Assembly: GCA_028290465.1 (NCBI GenBank)
Contig: JAQGJU010000110.1
Location: forward strand, 1-62,289
DNA length: 62,289 bases
Direction of reading: 5' to 3'
Source: Xanthobacteraceae bacterium
GTDB lineage: Bacteria; Pseudomonadota; Alphaproteobacteria; Rhizobiales; Xanthobacteraceae
In this document: positions 16,250 to 26,040 of the stretch, piece by piece
Layout: each line of letters begins with the position of its first letter
Numbering within the stretch: position 1 is the first letter of the stretch
Notes under the pieces: model-generated
What the model was told of the DNA's origin: nothing
Seen by the model: the letters and a program-made list of their open reading frames with translations, nothing else
Databases searched by the model: none
Made by a program: the position numbers and the translations under genes

Positions 16250-17422
16250 TTATCTCGTCTTTTCGAAAATCTCGCGGCCGATCAGCATGCGCCGGATCTC
16301 CGACGTGCCGGCACCGATCTCGTAAAGTTTAGCATCGCGAAGCAAGCGTCCGGCCGGAAAATCGTTGATGTAGCCATTGCCGCCGAGGCACTGGATGGCT
16401 TCGAGCGCCATCCAGGTCGCCTTCTCGGCCGCGAACAGAATAGAGCCGGCCGCGTCCTCGCGGGTGGTGCGGCCTTCGTCGCAGGCTTTGGCGACCGCAT
16501 AGACGTAGGACTTCGCGGCGTTCATCGTCACATACATGTCGGCCAGCTTGGCCTGCACCAGTTGAAAGCGCCCGATCGCCTGACCGAATTGCTGGCGGTC
16601 ATGCACATAGGGCACCACCAAATCCATGCAGGCCTGCATGATACCGAGCGGCCCGCCGGCCAGCACCACGCGCTCGTAGTCCAATCCCGACATCAATACG
16701 TTGACGCCGTTGCCGATCGCGCCCAGCACGTTCTCGGCCGGCACCTCGCAGTCGGTGAACACCAGTTCGCTGGTGTCGGAGCCCCGCATGCCGAGCTTGT
16801 CGAGCTTCTGCGCCGGCGCAAAGCCCTTGAAGTTCTTTTCGATCAGAAACGCCGTGATGCCGCGCGCCCCGGCGGTGCGGTCGGTCTTGGCATAGACCAC
16901 CAGGGTATCGGCCACCGGGCCGTTGGTGATCCACATCTTCGAACCGTTGAGGATATAACGGTCGCCCTTGCGCTCGGCATGGGTGCGCATCGACACCACG
17001 TCGGAGCCGGCATTCGGCTCCGACATCGCCAACGCGCCGACATGCTGACCGGAAATCAGCTTCGGCAGATATTTGCGCTTCTGCGCATCGGAGCCGTTGC
17101 GGCCGATCTGGTTGACGCAGAGATTGGAATGCGCACCGTAGGACAGGCCGATCGAAGCCGAGGCGCGCGACACCTCTTCCATCGCGACGCAATGCGCCAG
17201 ATAACCCTGACCGGAGCCGCCGAACTCCTCCTCGACCGTAACGCCGAGCAGGCCGAGCGCGCCGAGCTCGGGCCACAGATCGCGCGGAAACGCGTTATTG
17301 CGGTCGATCTCGTCGGCGCGCGGCGCGATGCGGTCCTGCGCGAAGCGCGCCACCGAGGCGCGCAGCATGTCGACATCTTCGCCGAGCCCGAAATCGAATC
17401 CCGCCCAGGCATTGGCGATCAT
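16250..17422 (-). CDS. Isovaleryl-CoA dehydrogenase
   Basis: A 390-residue acyl-CoA dehydrogenase. The catalytic glutamate lies in [12 protein letters not shown] (E250), the position special to isovaleryl-CoA dehydrogenases, and the late loop reads [12 protein letters not shown], where other family members carry their base. [12 protein letters not shown] and WITNGP bind FAD and substrate. It oxidises isovaleryl-CoA to 3-methylcrotonyl-CoA in leucine breakdown, passing electrons to ETF. The next enzyme, MCC, is represented by the gene fragment at the left window end. GGGGAG precedes the ATG. Confidence 0.92.
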   Translation of the reverse strand: MIANAWAGFDFGLGEDVDMLRASVARFAQDRIAPRADEIDRNNAFPRDLWPELGALGLLGVTVEEEFGGSGQGYLAHCVAMEEVSRASASIGLSYGAHSNLCVNQIGRNGSDAQKRKYLPKLISGQHVGALAMSEPNAGSDVVSMRTHAERKGDRYILNGSKMWITNGPVADTLVVYAKTDRTAGARGITAFLIEKNFKGFAPAQKLDKLGMRGSDTSELVFTDCEVPAENVLGAIGNGVNVLMSGLDYERVVLAGGPLGIMQACMDLVVPYVHDRQQFGQAIGRFQLVQAKLADMYVTMNAAKSYVYAVAKACDEGRTTREDAAGSILFAAEKATWMALEAIQCLGGNGYINDFPAGRLLRDAKLYEIGAGTSEIRRMLIGREIFEKTR

Positions 17423-17519
17423 GGCAGCTCCCCTCGCCCGGCACGGGCACGGGGATCATACCTCGATCGCAGCCTTAAGCGATGGGCTCATTCTAAAGTT
17501 GTTGAGAGGTAGACGCGGC

Positions 17520-19439
17520 TCAGCCGGTCGCCCTCGCGGCCTTGACGTCGATCAGCAGCCGGTCGATCGCCTCGCGCGGCGCCGGGCGCGCGAACAGGAA
17601 GCCCTGCATCTCGTCGCAGCCGGCCAAGCGCAGCAGCACGCGCTGCTCCTCGGTCTCGACGCCTTCGACCAGCACGCTGAGGTTCAGCGCGCGGCCGAGC
17701 GCGACGATGGCCTGGATGATCACACCGGCATTGGACGAGCGCCCGAGCGGGTCGACAAAGCTCTTGTCGATCTTGAGCTTGTCGATCGGGAATTTCTGCA
17801 GATAACCGAGGCTCGAATAGCCGGAGCCGAAATCGTCGAGCGCGATGCGCACGCCGAGCGCCCGCATCTTCTGCAGCCGGTCGCGCGCATCGTCCGGGCT
17901 CTGGATCAGCACGCCTTCGGTGATTTCCAGCACCACGCGGGCCGGATCGACGCCGGTCTCGCCCAGTATGTTCGAGAGCGTCTGTACGAAGGTGCGGTCG
18001 CGCACCTGGATCGGCGAGAGATTAACGCAGATGAACAGATCGGGCCAGCGCATGGAATCGGTCAGCGCCTGCCGCAGCACGAAGGCGCCGAGTTCTTCCA
18101 TCAGACCGTTCTGCTCCGCGACCTCGACGAACACGGTCGGCGGGATCGAACCGCGGACAGGATGGGTCCAGCGCAGCAACGCTTCGACGCCGACGATACG
18201 TGAGCCGGCAGCGGCGACGATCGGCTGGTAGTGCACTTGCAAGGTCTGTTCGGAGATCGCCCGCTTGAGTTCGCGGCAGACGAAATTGCGGTCCTCGATC
18301 TCGCTTTCCAGTTCCGGCTCGAAGCGCATCACCAGGCCGCGGCCCTTGCGCTTCGACGCCAGCAGCGCCAGATCGGCGCGGCGCATCAACTCCTCGGACG
18401 TCTTGGCGTCGCGCGGTATCTGAGCGACGCCGGCGCTGATGCCGATCAGGATCATCTGATCCATCCAGATCGGCCGCGACACCGCTCCGACCGCCGCGCG
18501 CAACGTGCGCACCGCCGTATCGGCATCGTCCGACGTGAACGCAACCGCGAACTCGTCGCCGCCGAACCGGCCGATCAGGCTGCCCTCGGGCATCGCGGCC
18601 TGCAGCCGGACGGCGAGTTCCGCCAGCACGGTATCGGCGCCTTCGCGGCCGATGGCGTTGTTGATGTCCTTGAAGCCCTCCAGATCGAGGAAGGCAAAAC
18701 TCAGCACCTTGGTCTGCTTGCGCGTCGCGAGTTCGATCTCGAGCAGTTCCAGCATGCGCCGGTTGTTGGGCAGGCCGGTCAGCAGATCCTCGCGTGCGAA
18801 CCGATAGGTCTCGGCTTCGGAGTCGGCCAGTTCGACCGCCGAGGAGCGCATCTGGCGCAGCGCCATCAACGCGAAGGCGATGAAACACAGCGCAAAGCCG
18901 GCCAGCAATGGCGACAGCCGCTGCATCATTTCGGTCATCGGCCGGTCGGCGTCCCAACTGAACCAGCCGACGATGCGGCCGTTGGCGTCGCTGACGGATT
19001 GCAGCACGCGACCTTTGTCGGACGGCTCGGGCTCAGGCTCGAACTTCAAATCCTTCAGGCCGGAGGTGCGCTCCAGCACTCGCGCCAGTCGGGGATCGAC
19101 TTCGGGTCCCGCGTCGAATGCAGCACGATACTCATCCACTGCGGCCAGCAAAGCCTGACGGCGGCCGGCTTCTTGCAGTTCATCGTAATGCGCCGCGTAC
19201 AGATAGCCGAAGCTGGCGCCGGCCAGCGTGGCCGCCACCAGCAGCAGCGCGATCAGCATCGTGACGTGAAACGCGAGCGTACGTCGACGCGGCGGCATGG
19301 CAGCCGGCGGCGTCGCGGATGTCGTGGCGGTCACGGGCCGCGGGGCGCCGGAGGACGCGCGGCCATCGGACCCGTTCCGCTGTCCATCTGCGGCGGTTTT
19401 CATACGTACGCGCCCACCGGCCAAACGGCCTTTCCACAT
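17520..19439 (-). CDS. GGDEF-EAL cyclic-di-GMP enzyme, membrane-anchored
   Basis: A 639-residue protein. Two membrane helices (about residues 57-80 and 175-195) bracket a roughly 95-residue periplasmic sensor segment. The GGDEF domain (205-375) has an intact RFGGDEF (293-297), and the EAL domain (385-630) has VEALLRW (E419) and DDFGSGYSSL. Both motifs look competent, so synthesis, hydrolysis or both are possible. No inhibitory RxxD site precedes GGDEF. The start at 19439 lacks a good ribosome site; ATG 19403 is equally possible. Single gene. Confidence 0.9.
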   Translation of the reverse strand: MWKGRLAGGRVRMKTAADGQRNGSDGRASSGAPRPVTATTSATPPAAMPPRRRTLAFHVTMLIALLLVAATLAGASFGYLYAAHYDELQEAGRRQALLAAVDEYRAAFDAGPEVDPRLARVLERTSGLKDLKFEPEPEPSDKGRVLQSVSDANGRIVGWFSWDADRPMTEMMQRLSPLLAGFALCFIAFALMALRQMRSSAVELADSEAETYRFAREDLLTGLPNNRRMLELLEIELATRKQTKVLSFAFLDLEGFKDINNAIGREGADTVLAELAVRLQAAMPEGSLIGRFGGDEFAVAFTSDDADTAVRTLRAAVGAVSRPIWMDQMILIGISAGVAQIPRDAKTSEELMRRADLALLASKRKGRGLVMRFEPELESEIEDRNFVCRELKRAISEQTLQVHYQPIVAAAGSRIVGVEALLRWTHPVRGSIPPTVFVEVAEQNGLMEELGAFVLRQALTDSMRWPDLFICVNLSPIQVRDRTFVQTLSNILGETGVDPARVVLEITEGVLIQSPDDARDRLQKMRALGVRIALDDFGSGYSSLGYLQKFPIDKLKIDKSFVDPLGRSSNAGVIIQAIVALGRALNLSVLVEGVETEEQRVLLRLAGCDEMQGFLFARPAPREAIDRLLIDVKAARATG

Positions 19440-19497
19440 CTGCGGTAACGAAAGATAGCGTTCGACCGGTTAACGACCGGTCATGCGGTTCGACCGA

Positions 19498-20904
19498 TTA
19501 GCGCAAATGGAACCAGAGCGTCGCAATCCCCAAAAAGGCAAAGAAACCAACGACGTCGGTCACGGTGGTGACGAAAACACCGGACGATACGGCCGGATCG
19601 GCCTTCAGCCGGGACAAGGCCAGGGGTATTAAAATACCCCCAAGCGCGCCGGCCACTAGATTGCAGATCATCGCCAGACCGATCACCAGCCCGATATCCG
19701 CGGTCCGAAACCAGACCGCCGCGGCCAAACCGGCAATGACCGCGAAAGCGAGGCCGTTGACCAAGCCGGCCAAGAATTCGCGCCGCACGACGCGCCAAGC
19801 ATTGCTGACGCCGAGTTCGCGGGTGGCGAGCGCGCGCACCGCGACCGTCATGGTCTGGGTCGCCGCATTGCCGCCCTGGCTCGCCACGATCGGCGCCAGC
19901 ACCGCGAGCGCCACCATCTGCTGCAATTGGCCTTCGAACGCGCCGAGCACCGAGGACGCCAGGAACGCGGTGGCGAGATTAATCAACAGCCAATTGAAGC
20001 GGCCCTTGGCGATGACCCAGAAAGAGTCCGACAGTTCTTCGTCGCCCTTCACGCCACCGAGCGCCTTGAGGTCTTCGTCGGCCTCCTCCTCGATGACGTC
20101 GACGATGTCGTCGATGGTGATCACGCCGACCAGCCGGCCGTCGGCATCGACCACCGGCACCGACACCAGATCGTAGCGCTCGAACAGCCGGGCGACCTCT
20201 TCCTGGTCGTCGGTGGCGTGGACGCTCCAATGCTCCTCGTCCAGCAGGTCGAGGATCGGCACTGGCCGCTTGGTGCGCAGCAGCCGGTCCAGCGCGACCG
20301 CGCCGAGCAGGCGCAGTTCGGCGTCGATCACATAGATTTCGTAGAAGCGCTCCGGCAGATCCTCGGTTTCGCGCATGTAGTCGATGGCATGGCCGACGGT
20401 CCAGACCGGCGGCACCGCGATATAGTCGGTCTGCATCCGCCGGCCGGCGGAGTTTTCCGGGTAGTCCAGACTGCGGGCCAGCGCGAGCCGCTCGCTGGCC
20501 GGCAGATGGTCGAGAATTTCGTCCTGGTCCTGCTTGTCCAGGTCCTGAAGGATCGCCACCGCGTCGTCGGAATCGAGATCGCGCACGCCCTGCGCGACAG
20601 TGGCCGACGGCAGCTCCTCGAGTATCTCGTCGCGGACCGTGTCGTCGACTTCGGTCAGCGCCGTGAAGTCGAATTCGGCGCCCAGCAGTTCGACAAAACG
20701 GGCCCGCAGGTCATGGTCCAACGCCTCGATCAGCGCGCCCATATCGGACTGATGCAGATCTTCGACGAGATCGCGCAGCGCCGCCAAATCGCCGCGCTCG
20801 ACGGCTTCGGAGACGGCCTCGACGAAGTCCGCGCGCACGCGGCCCTGCGCATCATGCAGTTCCAGCGCCGGGGCGGCGGACGGCTTCACGTCCTCGTCAA
20901 GCAT
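19498..20904 (-). CDS. mgtE: Magnesium transporter MgtE
   Basis: A 468-residue protein with the full MgtE plan: an N-terminal helical MgtE_N domain (about 20-120, ALIEALDHDLRARFVELLG), two CBS domains (about 125-245), and five C-terminal membrane helices with the selectivity motif APIVASQGGNAATQT. It carries Mg2+ inward with gating by cytosolic Mg2+. The ATG at 20904 has AGGA nine bases upstream; a longer TTG start at 20949 is less likely. Divergent from the deacetylase genes. Confidence 0.95.
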   Translation of the reverse strand: MLDEDVKPSAAPALELHDAQGRVRADFVEAVSEAVERGDLAALRDLVEDLHQSDMGALIEALDHDLRARFVELLGAEFDFTALTEVDDTVRDEILEELPSATVAQGVRDLDSDDAVAILQDLDKQDQDEILDHLPASERLALARSLDYPENSAGRRMQTDYIAVPPVWTVGHAIDYMRETEDLPERFYEIYVIDAELRLLGAVALDRLLRTKRPVPILDLLDEEHWSVHATDDQEEVARLFERYDLVSVPVVDADGRLVGVITIDDIVDVIEEEADEDLKALGGVKGDEELSDSFWVIAKGRFNWLLINLATAFLASSVLGAFEGQLQQMVALAVLAPIVASQGGNAATQTMTVAVRALATRELGVSNAWRVVRREFLAGLVNGLAFAVIAGLAAAVWFRTADIGLVIGLAMICNLVAGALGGILIPLALSRLKADPAVSSGVFVTTVTDVVGFFAFLGIATLWFHLR

Positions 20905-21113
20905 GCCGGGGATCCTGGACGGTGGTGGAGAAGTGGGAGCGTGGCGCAAGGCGCCGGGTGCGTTCTACGCCCGGCATTCCGCCCTGGCAATTAAACCATG
21001 GCCGCACAGCCAAATGGTTTTTAATGTTGGTTTGGCTCTTGGGTTTTGCTTGCGCGAACGCACCGGGTCTGCTTCGGCTGAACCCGCTTGATCCGCGCGT
21101 TGAAGGACATCCC

Positions 21114-21878
21114 TTGCTGCGAAAGTTTGGCCTCGCTCTGACCGTCGTCAGCCTGTCATGGAATCCGGCATTCGCGACGCCCTGCCCGGGCCAGCCCGAC
21201 ACGCTCGGCACCGCGCGCATTCTCACGGTCGATCCGGCCACTACCGCGCCGGTCGGACGCAAGAGCTTTCCGCGCACGCTGCCGCTCGCGCCCAAGGAAG
21301 TGGTGCTGACGTTCGACGACGGCCCGTGGCCAGCCACCACCGCTGCGGTTCTTGAGGCGCTGAAACGCGAATGCGTGCTGGCGACCTTCTTCCTGGTCGG
21401 GCGCATGGCGGCCGACCACCCGGCGCTGGCCCGGCGCATTCTGGCCGAGGGCCACACCGTCGGCCACCATACCAATGTGCATCCGCTGCTCAATCTGATG
21501 ATGCCGGCCGCGGCCGAAACCGAGATTGATCGTGGCTTCACGGCCGTGGATACCGCGTTGTATGGCCACGGTGGTGCCAAGCCGCGCACGCCGTTCTTCC
21601 GGTTTCCGGGCTTTGCCTCGACCCCGGCCCTGCTCGACCACCTGAAGCAGCGCGGCGTCGCGGTGTTCGGCACGGACTTCTGGGCCAGCGATTGGAATCC
21701 GATGACCCCGGACCAGCAGCTACAGCTCGTGCTCGGACGCCTGGAAGCGGCCGGCGGCGGCATCGTGCTGTTTCACGACACCAAGACCCAGACCGCCGCC
21801 ATGATCCCGGCCTTCCTGCGGGCGCTGAAACGCGGCGGTTATTCGGTGGTGCACATCGTGCCGGCTCAAGCCCACTGA
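21114..21878 (+). CDS. Exported polysaccharide deacetylase (NodB domain)
   Basis: About 254 residues from a TTG start at 21114, chosen because AAGGA lies seven bases upstream and the peptide then begins with a perfect signal sequence (LLRKFGLALTVVSLSWNPAF, ending AFAT). A longer frame back to 20922 would bury that signal. NodB motifs are present: VLTFDDGP, the metal pair HTNVHP and FFRFPGF, with LFHD near the end. The family removes N-acetyl groups from chitin, peptidoglycan or other polysaccharides. The next gene is a paralogue. Confidence 0.85.
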   Translation: MLRKFGLALTVVSLSWNPAFATPCPGQPDTLGTARILTVDPATTAPVGRKSFPRTLPLAPKEVVLTFDDGPWPATTAAVLEALKRECVLATFFLVGRMAADHPALARRILAEGHTVGHHTNVHPLLNLMMPAAAETEIDRGFTAVDTALYGHGGAKPRTPFFRFPGFASTPALLDHLKQRGVAVFGTDFWASDWNPMTPDQQLQLVLGRLEAAGGGIVLFHDTKTQTAAMIPAFLRALKRGGYSVVHIVPAQAH

Positions 21879-22150
21879 CAGCCGCGGGCGGATCGTGTCT
21901 CTCCGGCAACACCCTCGCCCGTATTCTCCCCGCCTCAGTGAACCCGCCTTCGTTTCGCCCCGACTAACGCCATAAGGAGTGCGTCCCTAGGCGCCGAGCA
22001 CAACCCATGGGAGCAAGAAAGCTCTGTGGAAACCGCTCAGCATTAACATCGTCTTAAATTGCTTCTCCCTAGGGTCGTACGTACAAGCGTTGTCTGACGG
22101 GAAGCGGCTACCGCCCCGATTTGATGACGGTAGCTGCGGGGAATGATTGC

Positions 22151-23437
22151 ATGCGCTTCGCTATTGCCGTGGTGTGTGCGCTGGCCGTGCCGGCGCTGGG
22201 TAGTTCTGTTGCCGCCGCTGCGAACTGCCCGGGCAATCCGGACGCGCTCGGCACCAGCCGCACCCTGGTGATCGACCCCGCCGAGCATCAGTTGCTCGGC
22301 ACCATGCAGTATCGCGAGACCCTGCCGCTCAACGACAAAGAGGTGGTCATCACATTCGATGACGGCCCGCTGCCGCCCTACAGCAATCGCGTGCTTGAGA
22401 CCCTGAATGCGGAATGCGTGAAGGCGACTTATTTCATCGTCGGCCGCATGGCCAAGGCCTATCCCGAGACGGTACGGCGCATCTATGCGGCCGGCCACAG
22501 CGTCGGCACCCACAGCCAAAATCATCCATTCACCTTCGCCCGCATGGGTGAGGCTGCGATCCAGACCGAGGTCGAAGCCGGCATCGCGTCGACCAACACC
22601 GCGCTCGGCGACATCGGACAAGTGGCGCCGTTCTTCCGCATCCCGGGCCTCGCCCGCGCCAACGCGGTCGAGAAATATCTGTCCGACCGCAACATCATGA
22701 CCTGGAGCGCCGACTTTCCGGCCGATGATTGGCGGCATATCGGCGGCCCCGAAGTGATGAAGCGCGCGCTGGAGCGGCTCGAGGCCAAGGGCAAAGGCAT
22801 CCTGCTGCTGCACGACATCCAGCCGGCCACCGCGCTGATGCTGCCGGAGCTGCTCAAGGAATTGAAGGCGCGAGGTTATAAGATCGTTCACGTCGTCGCG
22901 GCGACGCCGAACCTGCCGAAGACCGCGACACTGCCCGAACAATGGCTGCTGCGCGGCGGCGTGCAGGCCGAGGCGCGCACGGCGAAGCTGACCTGGCCGA
23001 CGCCTCAGACGGTCGACCTGCGGCCTGGCGTGCTGTTGCCCGCGCCCAATCCCAACAGTTTCGGTGTCGATCCGGCGTTTGCGGAGGCCGGCCCGGTTTA
23101 CATTCCGCCGGCACGCGCCCGCATGCGTCGCGGTGAAATCCCGCTACCGCCGCTGCAGACCTGGCCCAGGTCGGCTGCCCAGACGCACGACCTGCCAGCC
23201 GCGACCCTGCCGGTGCCCGGACTGCGCAATCTCGGCGTACCCGATGTCGAAAAGGCCGTGCTGACGTCGCCGACGCCGGCGCCGATGAAGGCCGCGATGG
23301 CGACCGATAGCACCCAACAGGCGGCGCCCGCGACCCTGCGGGTACCGCAGCGGATCAACCCTGCCCTGCGCATCCCCGGCGCGCCCGGCCAGTGGCCGGT
23401 GCCGGAAGTCCGCCCGCGCCATTCGCTGATGCCCTGA
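22151..23437 (+). CDS. Exported polysaccharide deacetylase with Pro-rich tail
   Basis: A 428-residue protein. The signal peptide ends at SSVAAAA (about residue 24). The NodB domain (about 60-245) shows VITFDDGP, THSQNHP and FFRIPGL plus LLLHD. The last 170 residues are proline-, threonine- and alanine-rich and probably disordered, perhaps a wall- or membrane-tethering tail. It shares the CPGNPDALGTSRTLVIDP opening with the upstream deacetylase, showing duplication. The start ATG follows GGGGAA. Substrate unknown. Confidence 0.87.
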   Translation: MRFAIAVVCALAVPALGSSVAAAANCPGNPDALGTSRTLVIDPAEHQLLGTMQYRETLPLNDKEVVITFDDGPLPPYSNRVLETLNAECVKATYFIVGRMAKAYPETVRRIYAAGHSVGTHSQNHPFTFARMGEAAIQTEVEAGIASTNTALGDIGQVAPFFRIPGLARANAVEKYLSDRNIMTWSADFPADDWRHIGGPEVMKRALERLEAKGKGILLLHDIQPATALMLPELLKELKARGYKIVHVVAATPNLPKTATLPEQWLLRGGVQAEARTAKLTWPTPQTVDLRPGVLLPAPNPNSFGVDPAFAEAGPVYIPPARARMRRGEIPLPPLQTWPRSAAQTHDLPAATLPVPGLRNLGVPDVEKAVLTSPTPAPMKAAMATDSTQQAAPATLRVPQRINPALRIPGAPGQWPVPEVRPRHSLMP

Positions 23438-23555
23438 CGCGGCTACGCCATCCCCAGCAAACGCACGCGCTTCCCGATGGGTAGTTGGCGGCCGGCTCAT
23501 CCGTTGCTAGACTTTGCAACGCTTGGGCGGACTGTGGGGACAGGGGGCGTGATCG

Positions 23556-23903
23556 ATGATCAGGTCGGCATCTACGGGCGCGACATGTGCGGGTGCCGTG
23601 GTCGCGCTCGTCAGCGTCGCGGGTGCCATGACGGCCGCGTTGGCTGGTCCAAGCATGTCAACCAACTGGACCGCCACCACGCTCGAACAGACCGAGTGTC
23701 TGCGCCGCGCCGAACGGGTGATGCGCGACGCCGGCCTCAGCCGTAATTTCGAGATCGTCGGCCAATCGGTGTTCGGCCAGATCGACGCCTATACGGCCGT
23801 GGTGCGCTGCATCGCCGACAAAGGCGTGGTGATGTTCGTGGTCGCCGGCCCGACCCTCGACGAATCCAAGCGCCGCATGCGCGAACTGTTCGACAAGTTC
23901 TGA
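23556..23903 (+). CDS. Small exported protein, stand-alone copy of an unnamed domain
   Basis: A 115-residue protein with an N-terminal signal (residues 1-30, ending AALAG). The mature 80 residues (opening MSTNWTATTLEQTECLRRAE and closing MRELFDKF) align along their full length with the C-terminal domain of the next gene product. Two cysteines (TECLRR, VRCIAD) are conserved between them and could form a disulfide. I recognise no named family. It is translated just upstream of, and almost certainly with, its larger paralogue, since only three bases separate stop and start. Confidence 0.7.
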   Translation: MIRSASTGATCAGAVVALVSVAGAMTAALAGPSMSTNWTATTLEQTECLRRAERVMRDAGLSRNFEIVGQSVFGQIDAYTAVVRCIADKGVVMFVVAGPTLDESKRRMRELFDKF

Positions 23904-23906
23904 ACC

Positions 23907-24602
23907 ATGCGTACCCTTCACCCCTTCCGCTCCCAGAATTCCATCCGGCAGGCCGTCATGCTGTCCGTCCGCGCCTTCGCGCTGCCCCTCGCCCTGATGA
24001 GCGGATTGTGGTTCGGCGCAGTCGAAAGCGCGCGGGCCGAAGGCGCGCTCGCCATCGGCAATTGCGGCGCCTACGGCTATGCCTTCAACTACGACACCGA
24101 GGCTGGGGCGCGCGACCGCGCGATGTCCGAGTGCACCGGCAACCGTGGCAAGAAATGCAAAGTCGTGGTGACGCTCAGCGGCAATTGCGCGGCCTTCGCC
24201 ATCGACAACCGGCGTAGCTGCGGCGCCTGGGGCTGGGCCAGCCGGGCCACCAAGGAAGCGGCCACCGAGGCGGCGGTCGAGGAATGCCGCAAGGGCGGCG
24301 GTAAGTCGTGCGGCATGCGCGCCCAGGTCTGCGACGCCAAGCCGGCGCCGGCCATGACGACGAACTGGGTCACCGTCACGGCGCCGCAGGCGGAATGCGT
24401 GGCGCGTGCCGAAATGCTGATGAAGGAAGCCGGGCTGACCAAGAACTATGAGGTGGTCGGGCAGTCGGTGTTCGGCGAACAGGGCGACTTTACCGCGCAG
24501 ATCCGCTGCATCACCGACAAGACGATTGCGCTGTTCGTGGTGGTCGGCCCGGAACTGGAAGGCGCCCGCAAGTACATGGCCGCGATCTTCGACAAGTTCT
24601 GA
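23907..24602 (+). CDS. Exported DUF4189 protein with shared C-terminal domain
   Basis: A 231-residue protein. A signal region ends at ESARAEG (about residue 45); ATG 23958 is an alternative start. Residues 48-145 form a DUF4189-like domain with cysteine-spaced repeats (GNCGAYGYAF, MSECTG, GNCAAFAID, CGAWGWAS, VEECRKGG). Residues 150-231 match the small protein coded immediately before it, ending MAAIFDKF against MRELFDKF. Function unknown; the cysteine-rich exported layout suggests an envelope role. It is the second gene of a two-gene operon. Confidence 0.75.
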   Translation: MRTLHPFRSQNSIRQAVMLSVRAFALPLALMSGLWFGAVESARAEGALAIGNCGAYGYAFNYDTEAGARDRAMSECTGNRGKKCKVVVTLSGNCAAFAIDNRRSCGAWGWASRATKEAATEAAVEECRKGGGKSCGMRAQVCDAKPAPAMTTNWVTVTAPQAECVARAEMLMKEAGLTKNYEVVGQSVFGEQGDFTAQIRCITDKTIALFVVVGPELEGARKYMAAIFDKF

Positions 24603-24685
24603 GCGAGGCTGGCGAATTATCGCCCCTGTCTCAGGCACCCGTGCTCCACCTGGATTGAGCCCAAGCGGAGCACCGGATGACATCC

Positions 24686-24770
24686 TGGTGCGGTCAAGAG
24701 GACTCGAACCTCCACGGGTTGCCCCACTGCCACCTCAAGGCAGCGCGTCTACCAATTCCGCCATGACCGC
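24686..24770 (-). tRNA. tRNA-Leu (GAG)
   Basis: The minus-strand sequence folds into a class II tRNA of 85 bases including an encoded CCA. The acceptor pairs GCGGTCA with TGACCGC. The anticodon arm is CTGCC-TTGAGGT-GGCAG, giving anticodon GAG for CUC/CUU leucine codons. The variable arm is long, and the T arm reads GAGGTTCGAGTCCTC. Confidence 0.95.
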
Positions 24771-24925
24771 ATTTAGGATTGCCCCGCGCCAAGTAGCCGG
24801 GGTCGGCGACGGGTCGATGTAACAAATCGTTCCGGGGGGGACAAGTGGCCGGCCACCGAAGCCTTTTCCGGCGCAATGCGCCGGATCAGGCTGGGTAACA
24901 GGCCGCGGCACCGCTGCCTTACCCA

Positions 24926-25207
24926 TCAGACCCGCCGGGGCAGCCATTCCTTGATCTCGACCGCGATTCGGTTGCCGTTGACCACGACATTGCCCTTCGC
25001 GACCGGCAGGTTGTTGGCCAGAATCGTGACCTCGTCTTCCTCGGAGGCATCGAGTTCGATGATGGCGCCGCGGCCAAGCCGTAGCACCTGATGAACCGGC
25101 ATGGAGGTCGTGCCGAGCACGACGGTGATATCGAGCGAAACGTTATCGAGAGTGGGCACCTGGGAACCGGTCCTTGCCAACATGGGGGCATTGCAAATTG
25201 AGGCCAT
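24926..25207 (-). CDS. fliN: FliN/SpoA-domain flagellar switch protein
   Basis: A 93-residue protein made almost only of a SpoA domain: NVSLDITVVLGTTSMPVHQV, LGRGAIIELD and VAKGNVVVNGNRIAVEI are the core of FliN, which binds CheY-P in the flagellar C ring with FliM and FliG. No other flagellar gene lies in the window, so it is isolated or an accessory copy. The length is slightly short for FliN. ATG 25207. Confidence 0.85.
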   Translation of the reverse strand: MASICNAPMLARTGSQVPTLDNVSLDITVVLGTTSMPVHQVLRLGRGAIIELDASEEDEVTILANNLPVAKGNVVVNGNRIAVEIKEWLPRRV

Positions 25208-25261
25208 CGAACAGAAATCAGGGTGCGACGCGCCACAATGGACCGGCAGCCCTGAGACACC

Positions 25262-26038
25262 ATGAAGTCATCACGCTATGGTTACGGGGTGGTTAACGAA
25301 CGTAACGATCTAGGTTTTCTCGTACCGGCGGCGGGCTCACCACCCGCCGAATGGCGGGTGAGCGAGGGATTCGTGCCCTATGAGTCGGCCGTGGCCACGA
25401 TGCAGGCCCGCAGCACCGCCATCGCGCGGGGCAACGCGCCCGAGCTGGTCTGGCTGCTCGAACACCCCCCTCTATACACGGCCGGCACCAGCGCCCAGCC
25501 CGGCGACTTGATGGCGGCCCGCTTCCCGGTGCATCAGTCCGGGCGCGGCGGCCAGTTCACCTATCATGGGCCCGGCCAGCGGGTCGCCTATGTGATGCTC
25601 GACCTGAAGCGGCGCGCCCCGGATGTGCGGCGCTTCGTGGCGACGCTGGAAGAATGGATCATCCGCACCCTCGCCGCTTTCAACATACGGGGCGAGCGGC
25701 GCGACGACCGGATTGGCGTCTGGGTCCGCCGGCCCGACAAGGGCGACGGCCATGAGGACAAGATCGCCGCCATCGGCATCCGGATCCGGCATTGGGTGAC
25801 GCTGCACGGCATCGCCATCAATGTCGAACCGGACCTGACGCATTTTTCCGGCATCGTACCGTGCGGCGTATCCGAGCAGCGCTATGGCGTCACCAGCCTG
25901 GTCGACCTCGGCCACCCGGTCGGCCTGTATGATCTGGACATTGCGCTGCGCCAGGAATTCGAGGCGCTGCTCGGACCGGCCGAGAACGTCGCCGGCGATC
26001 CGCCGGAGCTGGCCATGGCGGCCGAGACGACTGTCTAA
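25262..26038 (+). CDS. lipB: Lipoyl (octanoyl) transferase LipB
   Basis: A 258-residue protein. [12 protein letters not shown] (residues 95-106), the catalytic lysine in [10 protein letters not shown] (K167), LHGIAINV and the catalytic cysteine in [10 protein letters not shown] (C201) are all present. It moves octanoyl from acyl carrier protein to lipoyl domains of 2-oxoacid dehydrogenases in the cytosol. The first 30 residues are longer than usual. Convergent with the acylphosphatase gene, with two bases between them. Confidence 0.95.
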   Translation: MKSSRYGYGVVNERNDLGFLVPAAGSPPAEWRVSEGFVPYESAVATMQARSTAIARGNAPELVWLLEHPPLYTAGTSAQPGDLMAARFPVHQSGRGGQFTYHGPGQRVAYVMLDLKRRAPDVRRFVATLEEWIIRTLAAFNIRGERRDDRIGVWVRRPDKGDGHEDKIAAIGIRIRHWVTLHGIAINVEPDLTHFSGIVPCGVSEQRYGVTSLVDLGHPVGLYDLDIALRQEFEALLGPAENVAGDPPELAMAAETTV

Positions 26039-26040
26039 CT

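Noticed and set aside
20905-20949. Longer N-terminus of MgtE from a TTG at 20949
   Set aside because: The ATG at 20904 has an AGGA ribosome site and gives the normal MgtE N-terminus; the extension is proline/serine-rich filler.
20922-21113. 64-residue N-terminal extension of the first polysaccharide deacetylase
   Set aside because: It would place the clear signal peptide internally. The TTG at 21114 with AAGGA in front explains the protein better.
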